DNA of 64,000 nt from Candidatus Hydrogenisulfobacillus filiaventi (GTDB lineage Bacteria; Bacillota; Sulfobacillia; Sulfobacillales; R501). The notes beneath the pieces are model-generated. The model was given only the letters and a program-made list of their open reading frames with translations, had not been told where the DNA came from and did no database searches. Each line of letters opens with the position of its first letter. Position 1 is the first letter of the stretch. Positions 24,720 through 32,592 of the stretch are shown one piece after another. The position numbers and the translations under genes were made by a program. The DNA lies in the NCBI GenBank assembly GCA_902809825.1, contig LR778114.1, forward strand, positions 2,170,001 through 2,234,000. The letters run 5' to 3'.

Positions 24720-25981
24720 GCCACCCCGGGTATCCCCCGCCTGAAGAAGGGCTGCGCCGGCTGCAGGCGGCCGCCGCCGCCCCCGCTCCGGAAACGGTCC
24801 CCCTGGACGCGGCCCTGGGGCGCACCCTGGCGGCGGCCGTCGCCGCCACCCGTCCCCAGCCCCCCTTTAACCGGGCCATGATGGACGGCTACGCCCTGCT
24901 GGCGGCCCGCACCCCCGGGCGGTTTCCGGTCCGCAGCCTGGCTGCCGCCGGGGGCCGGTCCCCGGCCGTGCCCCCCGGTTCCGCCGCCCGCATCCTGACC
25001 GGCGCGCCCCTGCCGGCCGGCACCGATACGGTGGTGGAACAGGAAGCGGTCACGCTGGAAGCGGGCAACCCGCCGGTGGCGGTGGTAGCCCGGGCGGTGG
25101 CTCCCGGCCGCAACGTGGGCCGGCGGGGTCAGGAATGGGAGCCCGGCGACCTTCTGCTTGCCCCGGGTCAACGCCTGGGTCCCCTGGAAGTGGGCCTGCT
25201 GGCGGCCCTGGGCCGCGACCCGGTGGTGGTGGCCGGGCGGCCACGGGTGGCCCTGGTGGTCACCGGGGATGAACTGGCGCCGCCCGGCCGCGATCCCGGG
25301 CCCGAGGGCATCTGGGACGCCAACACGCCTCTCTTCAGCGCCCTGGTACGCCGGTACGGCGGGGAGGTGGGGTGCACGATCCGGGTGCGCGATGACCCCG
25401 CCGCAGTGGAACAGGCCCTCGAGACCGCGCGGGCCGCCCGCCCCCACCTCATCCTCACCACCGGAGGCGTCTCGGTGGGCGACCGCGACTACGTCATCGC
25501 CCGCCTGCGGGCGGCCGGGCGACTGCTCTTCTGGCGGCTCGATCTGCACCCGGGCAAGGCGGTGGCCGGTGCCGTCTGGGGGGATACGCCGGTCCTGGCC
25601 CTGTCCGGCAGCCCCGGAGCGGCTCTCATGGGATGGTTCCTGGTAGGCGCCCCGCTGCTGGTGGGCCTGCAGGGCGGCCGGCTGCCGCAACGGACGGGGG
25701 AGGCGCGTCTGCGGGCACCCTTCCCCAAGCCGACCCGGGAGACCCGCTACCTGCGGGTCCGGCTGCAGGCGGGCCCGGCGGGCCTGGAAGCGGATGCCGC
25801 CCTGCCCCAGGGGTCCGACCTCCTGACCGCGTACCGCCAGCTGGATGCCTTTGCCGTGATCCCTGCCGGATCGCCGCCTTTGCCGGCCGGTACCCCTGTC
25901 CGGATCCACTACGTCCCCGGATTGGGCCGCGAGGCCCTCACGTGGGGTCCCCCTGCACACACCACGGGGCCGGAGGCCTAG
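24716..25981 (+). CDS. moeA: molybdopterin molybdenumtransferase MoeA
   Basis: 421 residues inserting molybdate into adenylylated molybdopterin. MoeA signatures are present: FNRAMMDGYALLAART near residue 50, GDELAPPG and TTGGVSVGDRDYV in the MoaB-like domain, HPGKAV and SGSPGAALMGWFL further on. ATG 24716 overlaps the mobB stop and has GAAGGAGGAG upstream. Convergent with fur (20-bp gap). Confidence 0.93.
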   Translation: MSHPGYPPPEEGLRRLQAAAAAPAPETVPLDAALGRTLAAAVAATRPQPPFNRAMMDGYALLAARTPGRFPVRSLAAAGGRSPAVPPGSAARILTGAPLPAGTDTVVEQEAVTLEAGNPPVAVVARAVAPGRNVGRRGQEWEPGDLLLAPGQRLGPLEVGLLAALGRDPVVVAGRPRVALVVTGDELAPPGRDPGPEGIWDANTPLFSALVRRYGGEVGCTIRVRDDPAAVEQALETARAARPHLILTTGGVSVGDRDYVIARLRAAGRLLFWRLDLHPGKAVAGAVWGDTPVLALSGSPGAALMGWFLVGAPLLVGLQGGRLPQRTGEARLRAPFPKPTRETRYLRVRLQAGPAGLEADAALPQGSDLLTAYRQLDAFAVIPAGSPPLPAGTPVRIHYVPGLGREALTWGPPAHTTGPEA

Positions 25982-26001
25982 GCCCCGGCCCCGGCGGGCT
26001 G

Positions 26002-26445
26002 TTAGTGATGGCCCTGCGCCTTTTGGCAGGACCGGCACAAGCCGTAGAATTTGAGCTCGTGGTCGAGGACCTTGAAGCCCCGCTCCTCGAGGATCCGGCC
26101 CTCCAGGGAGTCGAGCAGGTCCTCCCCGTATTCCTCCACCCGGCCGCAGCGCATGCAGACCAGATGATGGTGGCGGTGCGGCTCCTCCTGGTTGAGCTCG
26201 TAGCGCGCCCGCCCGTCCCCGAAGTTGATGCGCTGCAGGATGCCCAGCTCGGTCAGCAGCTCCAGGGTGCGGTAGACGGTGGCGAGGCCGATCTCACTCG
26301 CCTCTTCCTTCACCAGCGCGTGCACCTCTTCCGCCGAGAGGTGGCGGCCGGGGTGCTCCGCAAACAGCCGGATGATAACCTCCCGTTGAGGAGTGAGCCG
26401 CCGTGCGCCCTGTTCCAGCTTCTGGAGCACCTCGGCAATCTGCAT
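26002..26445 (-). CDS. Fur-family metalloregulator
   Basis: About 147 residues: N-terminal winged helix (RRLTPQREVIIRLF ... GLATVYRTLELL) and C-terminal dimer/metal domain with PHRHHHLVCMRCGRVEEY and GLCRSCQKAQGHH, giving two CxxC pairs for structural zinc and a His cluster for the sensing metal. Whether it senses iron (Fur), zinc (Zur) or peroxide (PerR) cannot be decided. ATG 26445 starts the conserved helix after CGGAGG; ATG 26466 is an alternative. Confidence 0.88.
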   Translation of the reverse strand: MQIAEVLQKLEQGARRLTPQREVIIRLFAEHPGRHLSAEEVHALVKEEASEIGLATVYRTLELLTELGILQRINFGDGRARYELNQEEPHRHHHLVCMRCGRVEEYGEDLLDSLEGRILEERGFKVLDHELKFYGLCRSCQKAQGHH

Positions 26446-26479
26446 GGCCCGCGCCTCCGTTCTCATTGCTTCTCAATTA

Positions 26480-26513
26480 ATAGTACTATGCGCCTGCCCG
26501 CGGCCATTGTCAA
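26480..26513 (-). promoter_or_regulatory. fur promoter with palindromic operator candidate
   Basis: TTGACA (26508-26513), 17-bp spacer, CATAGT (26485-26490). The perfect 10-bp palindrome ATAGTACTAT (26480-26489) covers the -10, and AT-rich DNA (TTAATTG) follows. It may be an autoregulatory Fur/PerR site, though it does not match the classical 19-bp box well. Confidence 0.65.
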
Positions 26514-26534
26514 TTCGGGCAGCGTCCGTCCCGC

Positions 26535-26566
26535 AAAAAGCAGGGCCCTGCCGACGGGCAGGACCC
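26535..26566 (-). terminator. argF terminator
   Basis: Minus-strand stem GGGTCCTGCC / GGCAGGGCCC (one T-G pair), 4-base loop, followed within 3 bases by TTTTT (plus-strand A-run 26535-26539). It lies 20 bp beyond the argF stop. Confidence 0.85.
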
Positions 26567-26585
26567 GGTTACCGTCCCCGCGCCG

Positions 26586-27539
26586 CTACACCAGGCAGTG
26601 GTACAGGGCACTCTTCTCCACCCAGAGCCGGTTTTCCGCCTCCTCGAACACCACCGACTGCGGCCCTTCCAGCACCTCTTCGGTGACCTCCTCCCCGCGA
26701 TGGGCAGGCAGGCAGTGCAGAAAGGCGGCAGAGGGCCGGGCCAGGCTCATGAGGGAGGCATTGACCTGATAAGGGGCCAGAGCCAGCCGCTTGGCCTCGC
26801 TTTCGGGGTCGGCCATCGAGACCCACACATCGGTAGCCACGGCATCCGCCCCTTCCACCGCCGCCGCCGGATCCTCGGTCCAGGTCACGGATCCCCCCGT
26901 CAGCTCCGCCTCCCGGCGCGCCCATTCGAAGACCCCCGCATCCGGGCGGTAGGCGGCCGGCGTGGCCAGGCGCACATGCCATCCCAACTTGGCCCCGATG
27001 GTCAGGTACGAGTTGGCCATGTTATTGCCGTCGCCCACATAGGTGAAGGTCAGACCGCTCAAGCTCCCCTGCGTCTCCCACAGGGTCAGGGCATCGGCCA
27101 GCACCTGGAAGGGATGCGCCTGGTCGGTCAGGGCGTTGAACACCGGCACCGTGGCATAGCGGATAAATTCCTGCACGGTGGCATGGGAGCGGGCCCGGAT
27201 CACCACCGCGTCCACATAGCGGGACAGCACCCGGGCGGTGTCCCGGACCGGTTCCCCCCGGCCCAGCTGCAGTTCGTTCCAGCCCAGGGTCAGCACATGC
27301 GCCCCCAGGCTCTGCGCCGCTACCTGAAAGGACACCCGCGTCCGGGTGGAGGGCAGCTCGAACAGCAGGGCCACGGTCTTACCCGCCAGCGCCCGTGCCA
27401 TGTGGGCGTCCTCCCGGTTCTGCTTCATCCACCGGGCGGTGGCCAGCACCCCCCGGATCTCCTCCGGGGCCCACTCCGTCAGCGCCAGCACCGAACGACC
27501 CAACAGGTTGAGGTCGGACACCACCGTACGTTCCACCAT
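26586..27539 (-). CDS. argF: ornithine carbamoyltransferase
   Basis: 317 residues converting ornithine and carbamoyl phosphate to citrulline. Carbamoyl-phosphate sites STRTR (64-68) and HPFQ (144-147) and ornithine sites D239-x3-SM and HCLP (277-280) are all present. No other arginine-biosynthesis gene lies nearby. Two ARG boxes overlap its promoter, which supports the anabolic rather than the deiminase-pathway enzyme. It has its own terminator, so it is monocistronic. Confidence 0.96.
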   Translation of the reverse strand: MVERTVVSDLNLLGRSVLALTEWAPEEIRGVLATARWMKQNREDAHMARALAGKTVALLFELPSTRTRVSFQVAAQSLGAHVLTLGWNELQLGRGEPVRDTARVLSRYVDAVVIRARSHATVQEFIRYATVPVFNALTDQAHPFQVLADALTLWETQGSLSGLTFTYVGDGNNMANSYLTIGAKLGWHVRLATPAAYRPDAGVFEWARREAELTGGSVTWTEDPAAAVEGADAVATDVWVSMADPESEAKRLALAPYQVNASLMSLARPSAAFLHCLPAHRGEEVTEEVLEGPQSVVFEEAENRLWVEKSALYHCLV

Positions 27540-27556
27540 GCCCAGCGCCTCCTTGA

Positions 27557-27590
27557 TGAATTACTATACATGATATTGCATGCTTATGCA
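27557..27590 (-). promoter_or_regulatory. tandem ARG boxes (ArgR operator) over the argF promoter
   Basis: Two copies of TGNAT-N4-ATNCA: TGCATAAGCATGCA (27577-27590, minus strand) and TGTATAGTAATTCA (27557-27570), separated by 6 bp. This equals two 18-bp ARG boxes with a 2-bp gap, the classical arginine-repressor layout. Confidence 0.8.
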
Positions 27591-27598
27591 GGATACAA
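27570..27598 (-). promoter_or_regulatory. argF promoter
   Basis: TTGTAT (27593-27598), 17-bp spacer, TATCAT (27570-27575). The spacer contains the first ARG box and the -10 touches the second, so bound ArgR would exclude RNA polymerase. Confidence 0.65.
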
Positions 27599-27664
27599 GT
27601 CCGGACCCGGCAAACCGGGCAATTTTTTCCCGCCCCGTGCCGGATGGGGTACACTGAAGGGGCT

Positions 27665-28327
27665 ATGATATCGACCCGCCGGCTGTCCGCCATCCTGGGC
27701 TGGCTCCTGGTCTTCCTGGCGCTGGCCGCCCTGGCCCCCCTGCCACCGGTCCTGGACCTGGACCGTGCAGCCGCCCTGCTGCTCGCCCCCTTGGGCCGGC
27801 GTTGGGTCTGGCTGCAGGGTGTATGGATTGCGGGCGGAGTGCTGCTGACCGGCCTGGCGGTGGCCGGCCTCGGCCTGCGCCGCCGGCCGCCCTGGGGCCT
27901 ATGGGCCGGGTTCCTGGCCGGCAGCCTGGTGGAGGTGGCCCTGAAACACCTGCTGGTCCTGCCGCGGCCCCATCCCCTGCCAGCCCCCGCCCCCTGGCCG
28001 GCCCTGATCGCCGCCACCAACCTGGACGCCGTTACCGCGGCCGCCTGGCTGCATCACTGGCTGCCGCAGGCGGGACCCGTCCGCCACCTGCTCGCGGGCA
28101 GCTTCCCCAGCGGACACCTCTTCCGCCTGAGCTATGTCACCGGCGCGGCGGCCGGTCCCCGCCGGCGGACTCTGCTGTGGGGCGTGGCGGCCACCGCCGC
28201 CCTGGCGGTCACCGCCACCGGCGGGCACTGGATCTGGGATGCGGCCGGCGGCTACGCGCTGGCCCGCTTCTGCCTGAGCCTGGCCGGTCAGGCCTCCGTC
28301 TCCAGAAAGGCCAGCGCCCCGCGGTAA
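27665..28327 (+). CDS. PAP2-family membrane phosphatase
   Basis: 220-residue membrane protein with the three phosphatase motifs: K-x6-RP (KHLLVLPRP), SFPSGH, and a third with HWIWD in which the usual leading SR is TG. Members remove phosphate from undecaprenyl diphosphate or phosphatidate outside the membrane. The start is uncertain: ATG 27665 has GAAGGGG very close; ATG 27644 is open but lacks a site. The last 40 bp overlap the convergent amidohydrolase gene. Confidence 0.8.
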   Translation: MISTRRLSAILGWLLVFLALAALAPLPPVLDLDRAAALLLAPLGRRWVWLQGVWIAGGVLLTGLAVAGLGLRRRPPWGLWAGFLAGSLVEVALKHLLVLPRPHPLPAPAPWPALIAATNLDAVTAAAWLHHWLPQAGPVRHLLAGSFPSGHLFRLSYVTGAAAGPRRRTLLWGVAATAALAVTATGGHWIWDAAGGYALARFCLSLAGQASVSRKASAPR

Positions 28328-29439
28328 AGGGTCTCCACCCCCAATGGGAGGGCAGCTTCGTCGATGCGGAAATGGGGCGAATGATGCGGCCAGGCCGGCC
28401 CCTCCGCCGGGCGGGCGCCCAGGAAGTAGAACGCGCCCGGCCGTTCCTGGAGGTAGTAGGCAAAATCCTCCGCCCCCATCGAGGGCGGCCCGTCCAGCAC
28501 TGTGACCACGCCTTCCCAGGCCCGCTTCAGCCGATCCACTGAGGGCGTGTCGTTGACCACGGCCGGGTAGCCGTAGAGGAATTCCAGTTCCGCCCGCGCG
28601 CCGTAGAGCGCCGCGGTACCTTCGGCGATGCGCCGCATCTCCTCCACCATCCGGCGGCGGGCAGCGTCGGAAAAGGTGCGCACGGTGCCGGTGATCTGCG
28701 CCTCCTCGGCGATGATGTTGAAGGTGGTGCCGGCCTGGATGGTGCCGCAGCTCAGCACCGCCGGCTCCACCGCCGGCATGCGCCGGGCCACCACCGTCTG
28801 CAGATTGACGACGGTCTGGGCGGCGATCAGCACGGCATCCTGCGTGTTTTCGGGTTCGGACCCATGCCCGCCGCGGCCATGGATGCGGATGATGAACTCA
28901 TCGGCATTGGCCATGAGGGGACCGGGCCGGATGCGGACCGTCCCCACCGGGTCCAGGGCCCACAGATGCAGGCCCAGCACCCGGTCCACCCCCTCCAACA
29001 CCCCTTCCCGGATGAGGGCGGGGGCCCCGCCCGGGGGCCGTTCCTCGGAGGGCTGAAAGAAGACCCGGATGCGGCCGGAGAAGGCCGGCCGTTCCACCAG
29101 GCGCCGGGCCAGGCCCAGCACAATGGCCATATGCCCGTCATGCCCGCAGGCATGCATGCGCCCGGGATGCCGGGAGGCAAACGGCAGGCCGGTCTCCTCC
29201 GCCAACGGCAGGCCGTCGATGTCCGCCCGCACCGCCACCGTCGCCCCCGGACGCTCCCCGGTGATGTCGGCTGCCAGCCCGGTGCCGGCCATCCGGCGCG
29301 GGGCCAGTCCCATGGCGGTGAGGGCCTCCTCCAGATAGGCCGCGGTCTCGGTCTCCTCAAACCCCAGCTCCGGTATCCGGTGGAGGTCCCGCCGGTAGCG
29401 GATAAGGGCCTCCTGCCAGCTTTCCCGGCCCTGTTGCAC
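28288..29439 (-). CDS. M20-family metallo-amidohydrolase
   Basis: 383-residue zinc/manganese amidohydrolase of the hippurate/N-acyl-amino-acid hydrolase (M20D) type. Visible: DLHRIPELGFEE at the N-terminus, the metal site HACGHDGHMA, the downstream PSEERPPGGA segment, and GRGGHGSEPE in the dimerisation domain. It likely frees an amino acid from an N-acyl derivative. It lies 39 bp downstream of arginase on the same strand, so a shared role in amino-acid catabolism is likely. Confidence 0.88.
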   Translation of the reverse strand: MQQGRESWQEALIRYRRDLHRIPELGFEETETAAYLEEALTAMGLAPRRMAGTGLAADITGERPGATVAVRADIDGLPLAEETGLPFASRHPGRMHACGHDGHMAIVLGLARRLVERPAFSGRIRVFFQPSEERPPGGAPALIREGVLEGVDRVLGLHLWALDPVGTVRIRPGPLMANADEFIIRIHGRGGHGSEPENTQDAVLIAAQTVVNLQTVVARRMPAVEPAVLSCGTIQAGTTFNIIAEEAQITGTVRTFSDAARRRMVEEMRRIAEGTAALYGARAELEFLYGYPAVVNDTPSVDRLKRAWEGVVTVLDGPPSMGAEDFAYYLQERPGAFYFLGARPAEGPAWPHHSPHFRIDEAALPLGVETLYRGALAFLETEA

Positions 29440-29478
29440 GCTTCCAACCCCTTCCTGCGGGTGATGGCGGGATCACGG

Positions 29479-30378
29479 CTAAATGATGCGGGCCCCCAGC
29501 GCCGAGGCGATGAGGTCCGCAGCCAAAGCTCCGGTCCGGTTCTGGACGTCCAGGATGGGATTGACCTCCACCATCTCCAGCGACGTCAGGACGTCCGCCT
29601 CCGCCACCAATTCTAACGCCAAATGCGCTTCGCGTTCGGTCAGCCCGCCACTGAAGGGGGTGCCGGAGCCGGGGGCATAGAGAGGGTCGACCACGTCGAT
29701 GTCGAAGGAGAGATGGACCGCGTCGGTGCCGGCGGTCACCACCTCCAACGCCCGGGCCATGACCTCGCGTAACCCGTAACGGTCGATTTCGTGCATGGAG
29801 AAGACATGGGCAGGGCTGGCCCGCAGGCGGGCCGCCTCCTGGCGGTCGAGGGTGCGCACCCCGACGTAGGCCACCCGGGCCAGGTCCACGAACCGCCCGC
29901 CCATGATGGCGTTGAGGGCCGCCGGTCCCCGGCCGGTAATGGCTGTCACCGGCATGCCGTGGATGTTGCCCGAAGGGGAGGTCTCCGGGGTGTTGAAGTC
30001 CCCATGGGCATCCAGCCACAGGAGACCCGGCCGCGCCCGGCGGCGGAGGATGCCGGCCACCGTGCCCATGGCCAGGCTGTGGTCCCCGCCCAGCACCACC
30101 GGAAAGGCCCCCTCCGCCAGCACCCGTTCCACCGTGCGGGCCAGGCGGCGGCACACCCGGGCAATCTCGTCCCGGTACTTGAGATGGGGATCGAGCGGCA
30201 GCCGGCTCTCGGGCACCGGCACCGGCAGGTTGCCGAGGTCGGTCACCCGGTGCCCGATGCGCATGAGCCGCTCCGCCAGCCCGGCGTAGCGGATGGCGCT
30301 GGGTCCCATGTCCACCCCCCGGCGGTCGGCCCCGAAATCGAGCGGGACCCCGATGATCCGGACGTCCTTGCCCGCCAT
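29479..30378 (-). CDS. rocF: arginase
   Basis: 299 residues hydrolysing arginine to ornithine and urea. The binuclear manganese ligands are intact: GGDHS (97-101), DAHGDFN (123-129) and SFDIDVVDP (224-232), plus the C-terminal MVEVNPILD. Length is normal for bacterial arginases. It is first in a probable operon with the M20 amidohydrolase. It acts opposite to argF, so separate regulation is expected; its promoter has no ARG box that I can see. Confidence 0.93.
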   Translation of the reverse strand: MAGKDVRIIGVPLDFGADRRGVDMGPSAIRYAGLAERLMRIGHRVTDLGNLPVPVPESRLPLDPHLKYRDEIARVCRRLARTVERVLAEGAFPVVLGGDHSLAMGTVAGILRRRARPGLLWLDAHGDFNTPETSPSGNIHGMPVTAITGRGPAALNAIMGGRFVDLARVAYVGVRTLDRQEAARLRASPAHVFSMHEIDRYGLREVMARALEVVTAGTDAVHLSFDIDVVDPLYAPGSGTPFSGGLTEREAHLALELVAEADVLTSLEMVEVNPILDVQNRTGALAADLIASALGARII

Positions 30379-30392
30379 GGCCGTCCCCTCCT

Positions 30393-30447
30393 GCCTGCCT
30401 GGTCCGGCTGCGCCGGCGGCGCCTCCATTATACGCACGCAGGCAGGC
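30393..30447 (-). promoter_or_regulatory. arginase promoter region with bracketing inverted repeat
   Basis: Perfect TATAAT on the minus strand (30427-30432) without a good -35. Nine-bp arms GCCTGCCTG (30393-30401) and CAGGCAGGC (30439-30447) enclose it with a 37-bp spacer, much as at 3076-3129. Confidence 0.5.
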
Positions 30448-31206
30448 CTACCGGCGCAGCAGGTCGCGGGGGGGCGGCTGCTGCAAAAGGGACTCGGGCC
30501 AGCGGCCCCGCAGGGCCCACCGTTCGATCCCCACCAGGATGGCCCAGGTCAGGCGGCGCTGGTAGGCGGGGTCGAGGAGCTGGCGCTCCTCGGCGGGGTT
30601 GGTAATGAAGCCCACCTCGACGTTAATGGCGGGCATGCGGGCATGGCGCAGCACGTACTGGTCGATGCGGCTGACCTCCCGGCGGGTGCCGGTCAGGTGC
30701 TGCAGCTCGCTTTGCACATCCTCCGCCAAGAGCGCGCTCGACCGCCGGTCCCAGTAGAACGTCTGGGGCCCGCGCCAGGCAGCACCCGAGGAATTACAGT
30801 GGATGTCGATGAGGGCCACGGCCCCGGTGCGGTTGATGAACTGCACCCGGTCCTGGACGCGGAACTTCTTGCGGGACGGGATGTCCCCCGGCTGGGACCA
30901 GGTGTAGACCACCTCCGCCCCCGCCGCCGTCAGCCAGCGGCCCAGGGCGTGAGCCATAGCCAGATTGATGGTGTCCTCCCGGCTCACCCGCCCCAGGGCG
31001 CCGGGATCGAAGCCGCCGTGGCCGGGATCAATGACAAACCGTTTGCCGGCCAACAGGTCCCCGGGGAGCGGGGTGGGCGCTGCCAGAGCCAGGCTGTCCA
31101 CCCGCCGGCCGGGCTTGCCGGCGGCCAGCACCAGGGCACCGCTCAGGAGGACCGCCGCCCCCCACACCAGCGTGCGCGGCGTCCGCCCGCGATCCCTCTG
31201 CCCCAT
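30448..31206 (-). CDS. cwlD: N-acetylmuramoyl-L-alanine amidase, CwlD-like
   Basis: 252 residues. An N-terminal signal-anchor (residues about 10-30) exports an amidase-3 domain with zinc ligands in VIDPGHGGFDPGA, the HCNSS segment and EVGFITNPAEE. CwlD removes stem peptides during spore-cortex muramic-lactam formation. Assignment to CwlD rests on single-domain size and the Bacillus-like neighbourhood with rpsI-rplM. ATG 31206 follows GGGGAGGGA. No sporulation promoter is identified. Confidence 0.85.
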   Translation of the reverse strand: MGQRDRGRTPRTLVWGAAVLLSGALVLAAGKPGRRVDSLALAAPTPLPGDLLAGKRFVIDPGHGGFDPGALGRVSREDTINLAMAHALGRWLTAAGAEVVYTWSQPGDIPSRKKFRVQDRVQFINRTGAVALIDIHCNSSGAAWRGPQTFYWDRRSSALLAEDVQSELQHLTGTRREVSRIDQYVLRHARMPAINVEVGFITNPAEERQLLDPAYQRRLTWAILVGIERWALRGRWPESLLQQPPPRDLLRR

Positions 31207-31247
31207 GCTATCCCTCCCCGGACAGGCTATGCCGGGACAGGCTGCCG

Positions 31248-32447
31248 CTATTCCCGCTCCGGCGGGCACCACCCGCACCCGGGACGCAGCCCGGCCGCCA
31301 GGACCTCGGGCCGGTTGTCGGCGGGGTGACATACCACCCAGCGCCGCATGGCCGCCAGCACCCGGCCCAGCTCCGGACCTTCCAGGCCGGTCAGGGTCGC
31401 CACCGTCCGCCCGTCCAGCGCCGGCGTCACCGGTTCCCATGCAGGGTCCCCCGCCCGGGCCCAGCCCTGGAGCACCGCCCATTCCCGCCAGAGACCGGCG
31501 TCAGGCCCCCCGGCCCGGCACCGGCAGGCCAGGGTCCCGGCATCGGTCTGCCAGGGATCGGGGCCGCTAAAAGCGGCCACCCAGGCACGCCGCCAGGTCC
31601 GTGGCAGCGGCCAGCGGGCGACCCAGGCCGCCCCCGCCCCGCCCTCGAGCCCGTAGGCGCGCGCCAGCAGGAAAAGGGCGAGCCCGGGCCCGGCCCCGTC
31701 AGGGGCCAGGGCCCGGGGCCAACGGCCCGGCCACTCCAGGGCAAAGGCCAATCCTAAAGCCCCCAACAGGCGCCATCCCCGGGCCGGCCCCTGCGCCAGG
31801 CGCCCGGCCTCCGCCAACCGCCGCTCCCGGGAAACGGCCAGTAATCCCGTCCGCTCGGCCCACGCCGCCTCAAAGGTGGCGGCATCGATGGTCAGGTTGT
31901 AGACGCCCGCCAGACGGGCCAGACGCAACACGCGCAGCGCGTCCTCCCGGAAGCGGCGGCGCGGGTCCCCCACCGCCCGCAAACGGCGGGCGGCCAGGTC
32001 CTCCAGCGCCCCGGGCGGGCCACCCAGCCGGGAGGCCCCGTCCCAGACCACGGCATTGAGGGTGAAGTCCCGGCGGGCCAGATCCCGGCCCAGGACCCGG
32101 GTAAACCGCACCCGCCCCGGCCGCCGCCGGTCGGCATAGTCCCCTTCCTCCCGCATGGTGGTGACCTCCACCCCGCCGGGGATCCGCACCGTCCCGAACC
32201 GCAATCCCGGGGCCACGGCCCCCGGAAACAGGGCCAGGACCCGGTCCGGCGGCGCGCTGGTGACCAGGTCCCAGTCCTCCGGGGTCCGCCCCCAATACAA
32301 ATCCCGCACCGCGCCTCCCACCACATATGCCATCTCCCCGGCCTGCCGCAGGCGCTGCAGGGCAGCAGCCACCACCGGCGGCAACCGCCAGGCGGCGGTA
32401 TCGGCCGCTTGCCATTGCACCAGGTCCCTTGACTCCCCCATGCCCAT
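31248..32447 (-). CDS. CCA-adding-type tRNA nucleotidyltransferase / poly(A) polymerase family
   Basis: 399 residues. The head domain has GGAVRDLYWGRTPEDWDLVT with the two catalytic aspartates of the class II fold, then RRDFTLNAVVWD and RFREDALRVLRLARLAG of the neck. It would add or repair the CCA end of tRNAs, or be an A-adding relative. A Cys/Pro-containing C-terminal tail (PGCGWCPPE) is unusual. The start is ATG 32447 or 32441; no clear ribosome site. Confidence 0.85.
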   Translation of the reverse strand: MGMGESRDLVQWQAADTAAWRLPPVVAAALQRLRQAGEMAYVVGGAVRDLYWGRTPEDWDLVTSAPPDRVLALFPGAVAPGLRFGTVRIPGGVEVTTMREEGDYADRRRPGRVRFTRVLGRDLARRDFTLNAVVWDGASRLGGPPGALEDLAARRLRAVGDPRRRFREDALRVLRLARLAGVYNLTIDAATFEAAWAERTGLLAVSRERRLAEAGRLAQGPARGWRLLGALGLAFALEWPGRWPRALAPDGAGPGLALFLLARAYGLEGGAGAAWVARWPLPRTWRRAWVAAFSGPDPWQTDAGTLACRCRAGGPDAGLWREWAVLQGWARAGDPAWEPVTPALDGRTVATLTGLEGPELGRVLAAMRRWVVCHPADNRPEVLAAGLRPGCGWCPPERE

Positions 32448-32523
32448 TTGCCACCATCCCGAATAACTACCCGTAGCCCCGGGTTACACCACGGTCAATG
32501 CGGTAGGATGCGCCGCGGAACGG

Positions 32524-32571
32524 TTGTACTTTCCTTGTATTATGTACAAAGTCGATACACCGTGTTACATT
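32524..32571 (+). promoter_or_regulatory. promoter and repeat operator of the XRE-TPR gene
   Basis: TGTACA (32543-32548), 17-bp spacer, TACATT (32566-32571). TTGTA occurs at 32524 and 32535 (11 bp apart) and its complement TACAA at 32545, giving an inverted repeat TTGTA-N5-TACAA that overlaps the -35. This suits autoregulation by the XRE protein. Confidence 0.55.
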
Positions 32572-32592
32572 ACTCTCTGGGAGGGATAGACC

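Noticed and set aside
26480-26489. Classical Fur box at the fur promoter
   Set aside because: The 10-bp palindrome is real but does not fit the 19-bp GATAATGATAATCATTATC-type consensus, so it is listed only as an operator candidate.
28288-28327. 40-bp overlap of the convergent PAP2 and M20 genes as an antisense control element
   Set aside because: Small tail-to-tail overlaps are common in compact genomes; nothing else suggests regulation.
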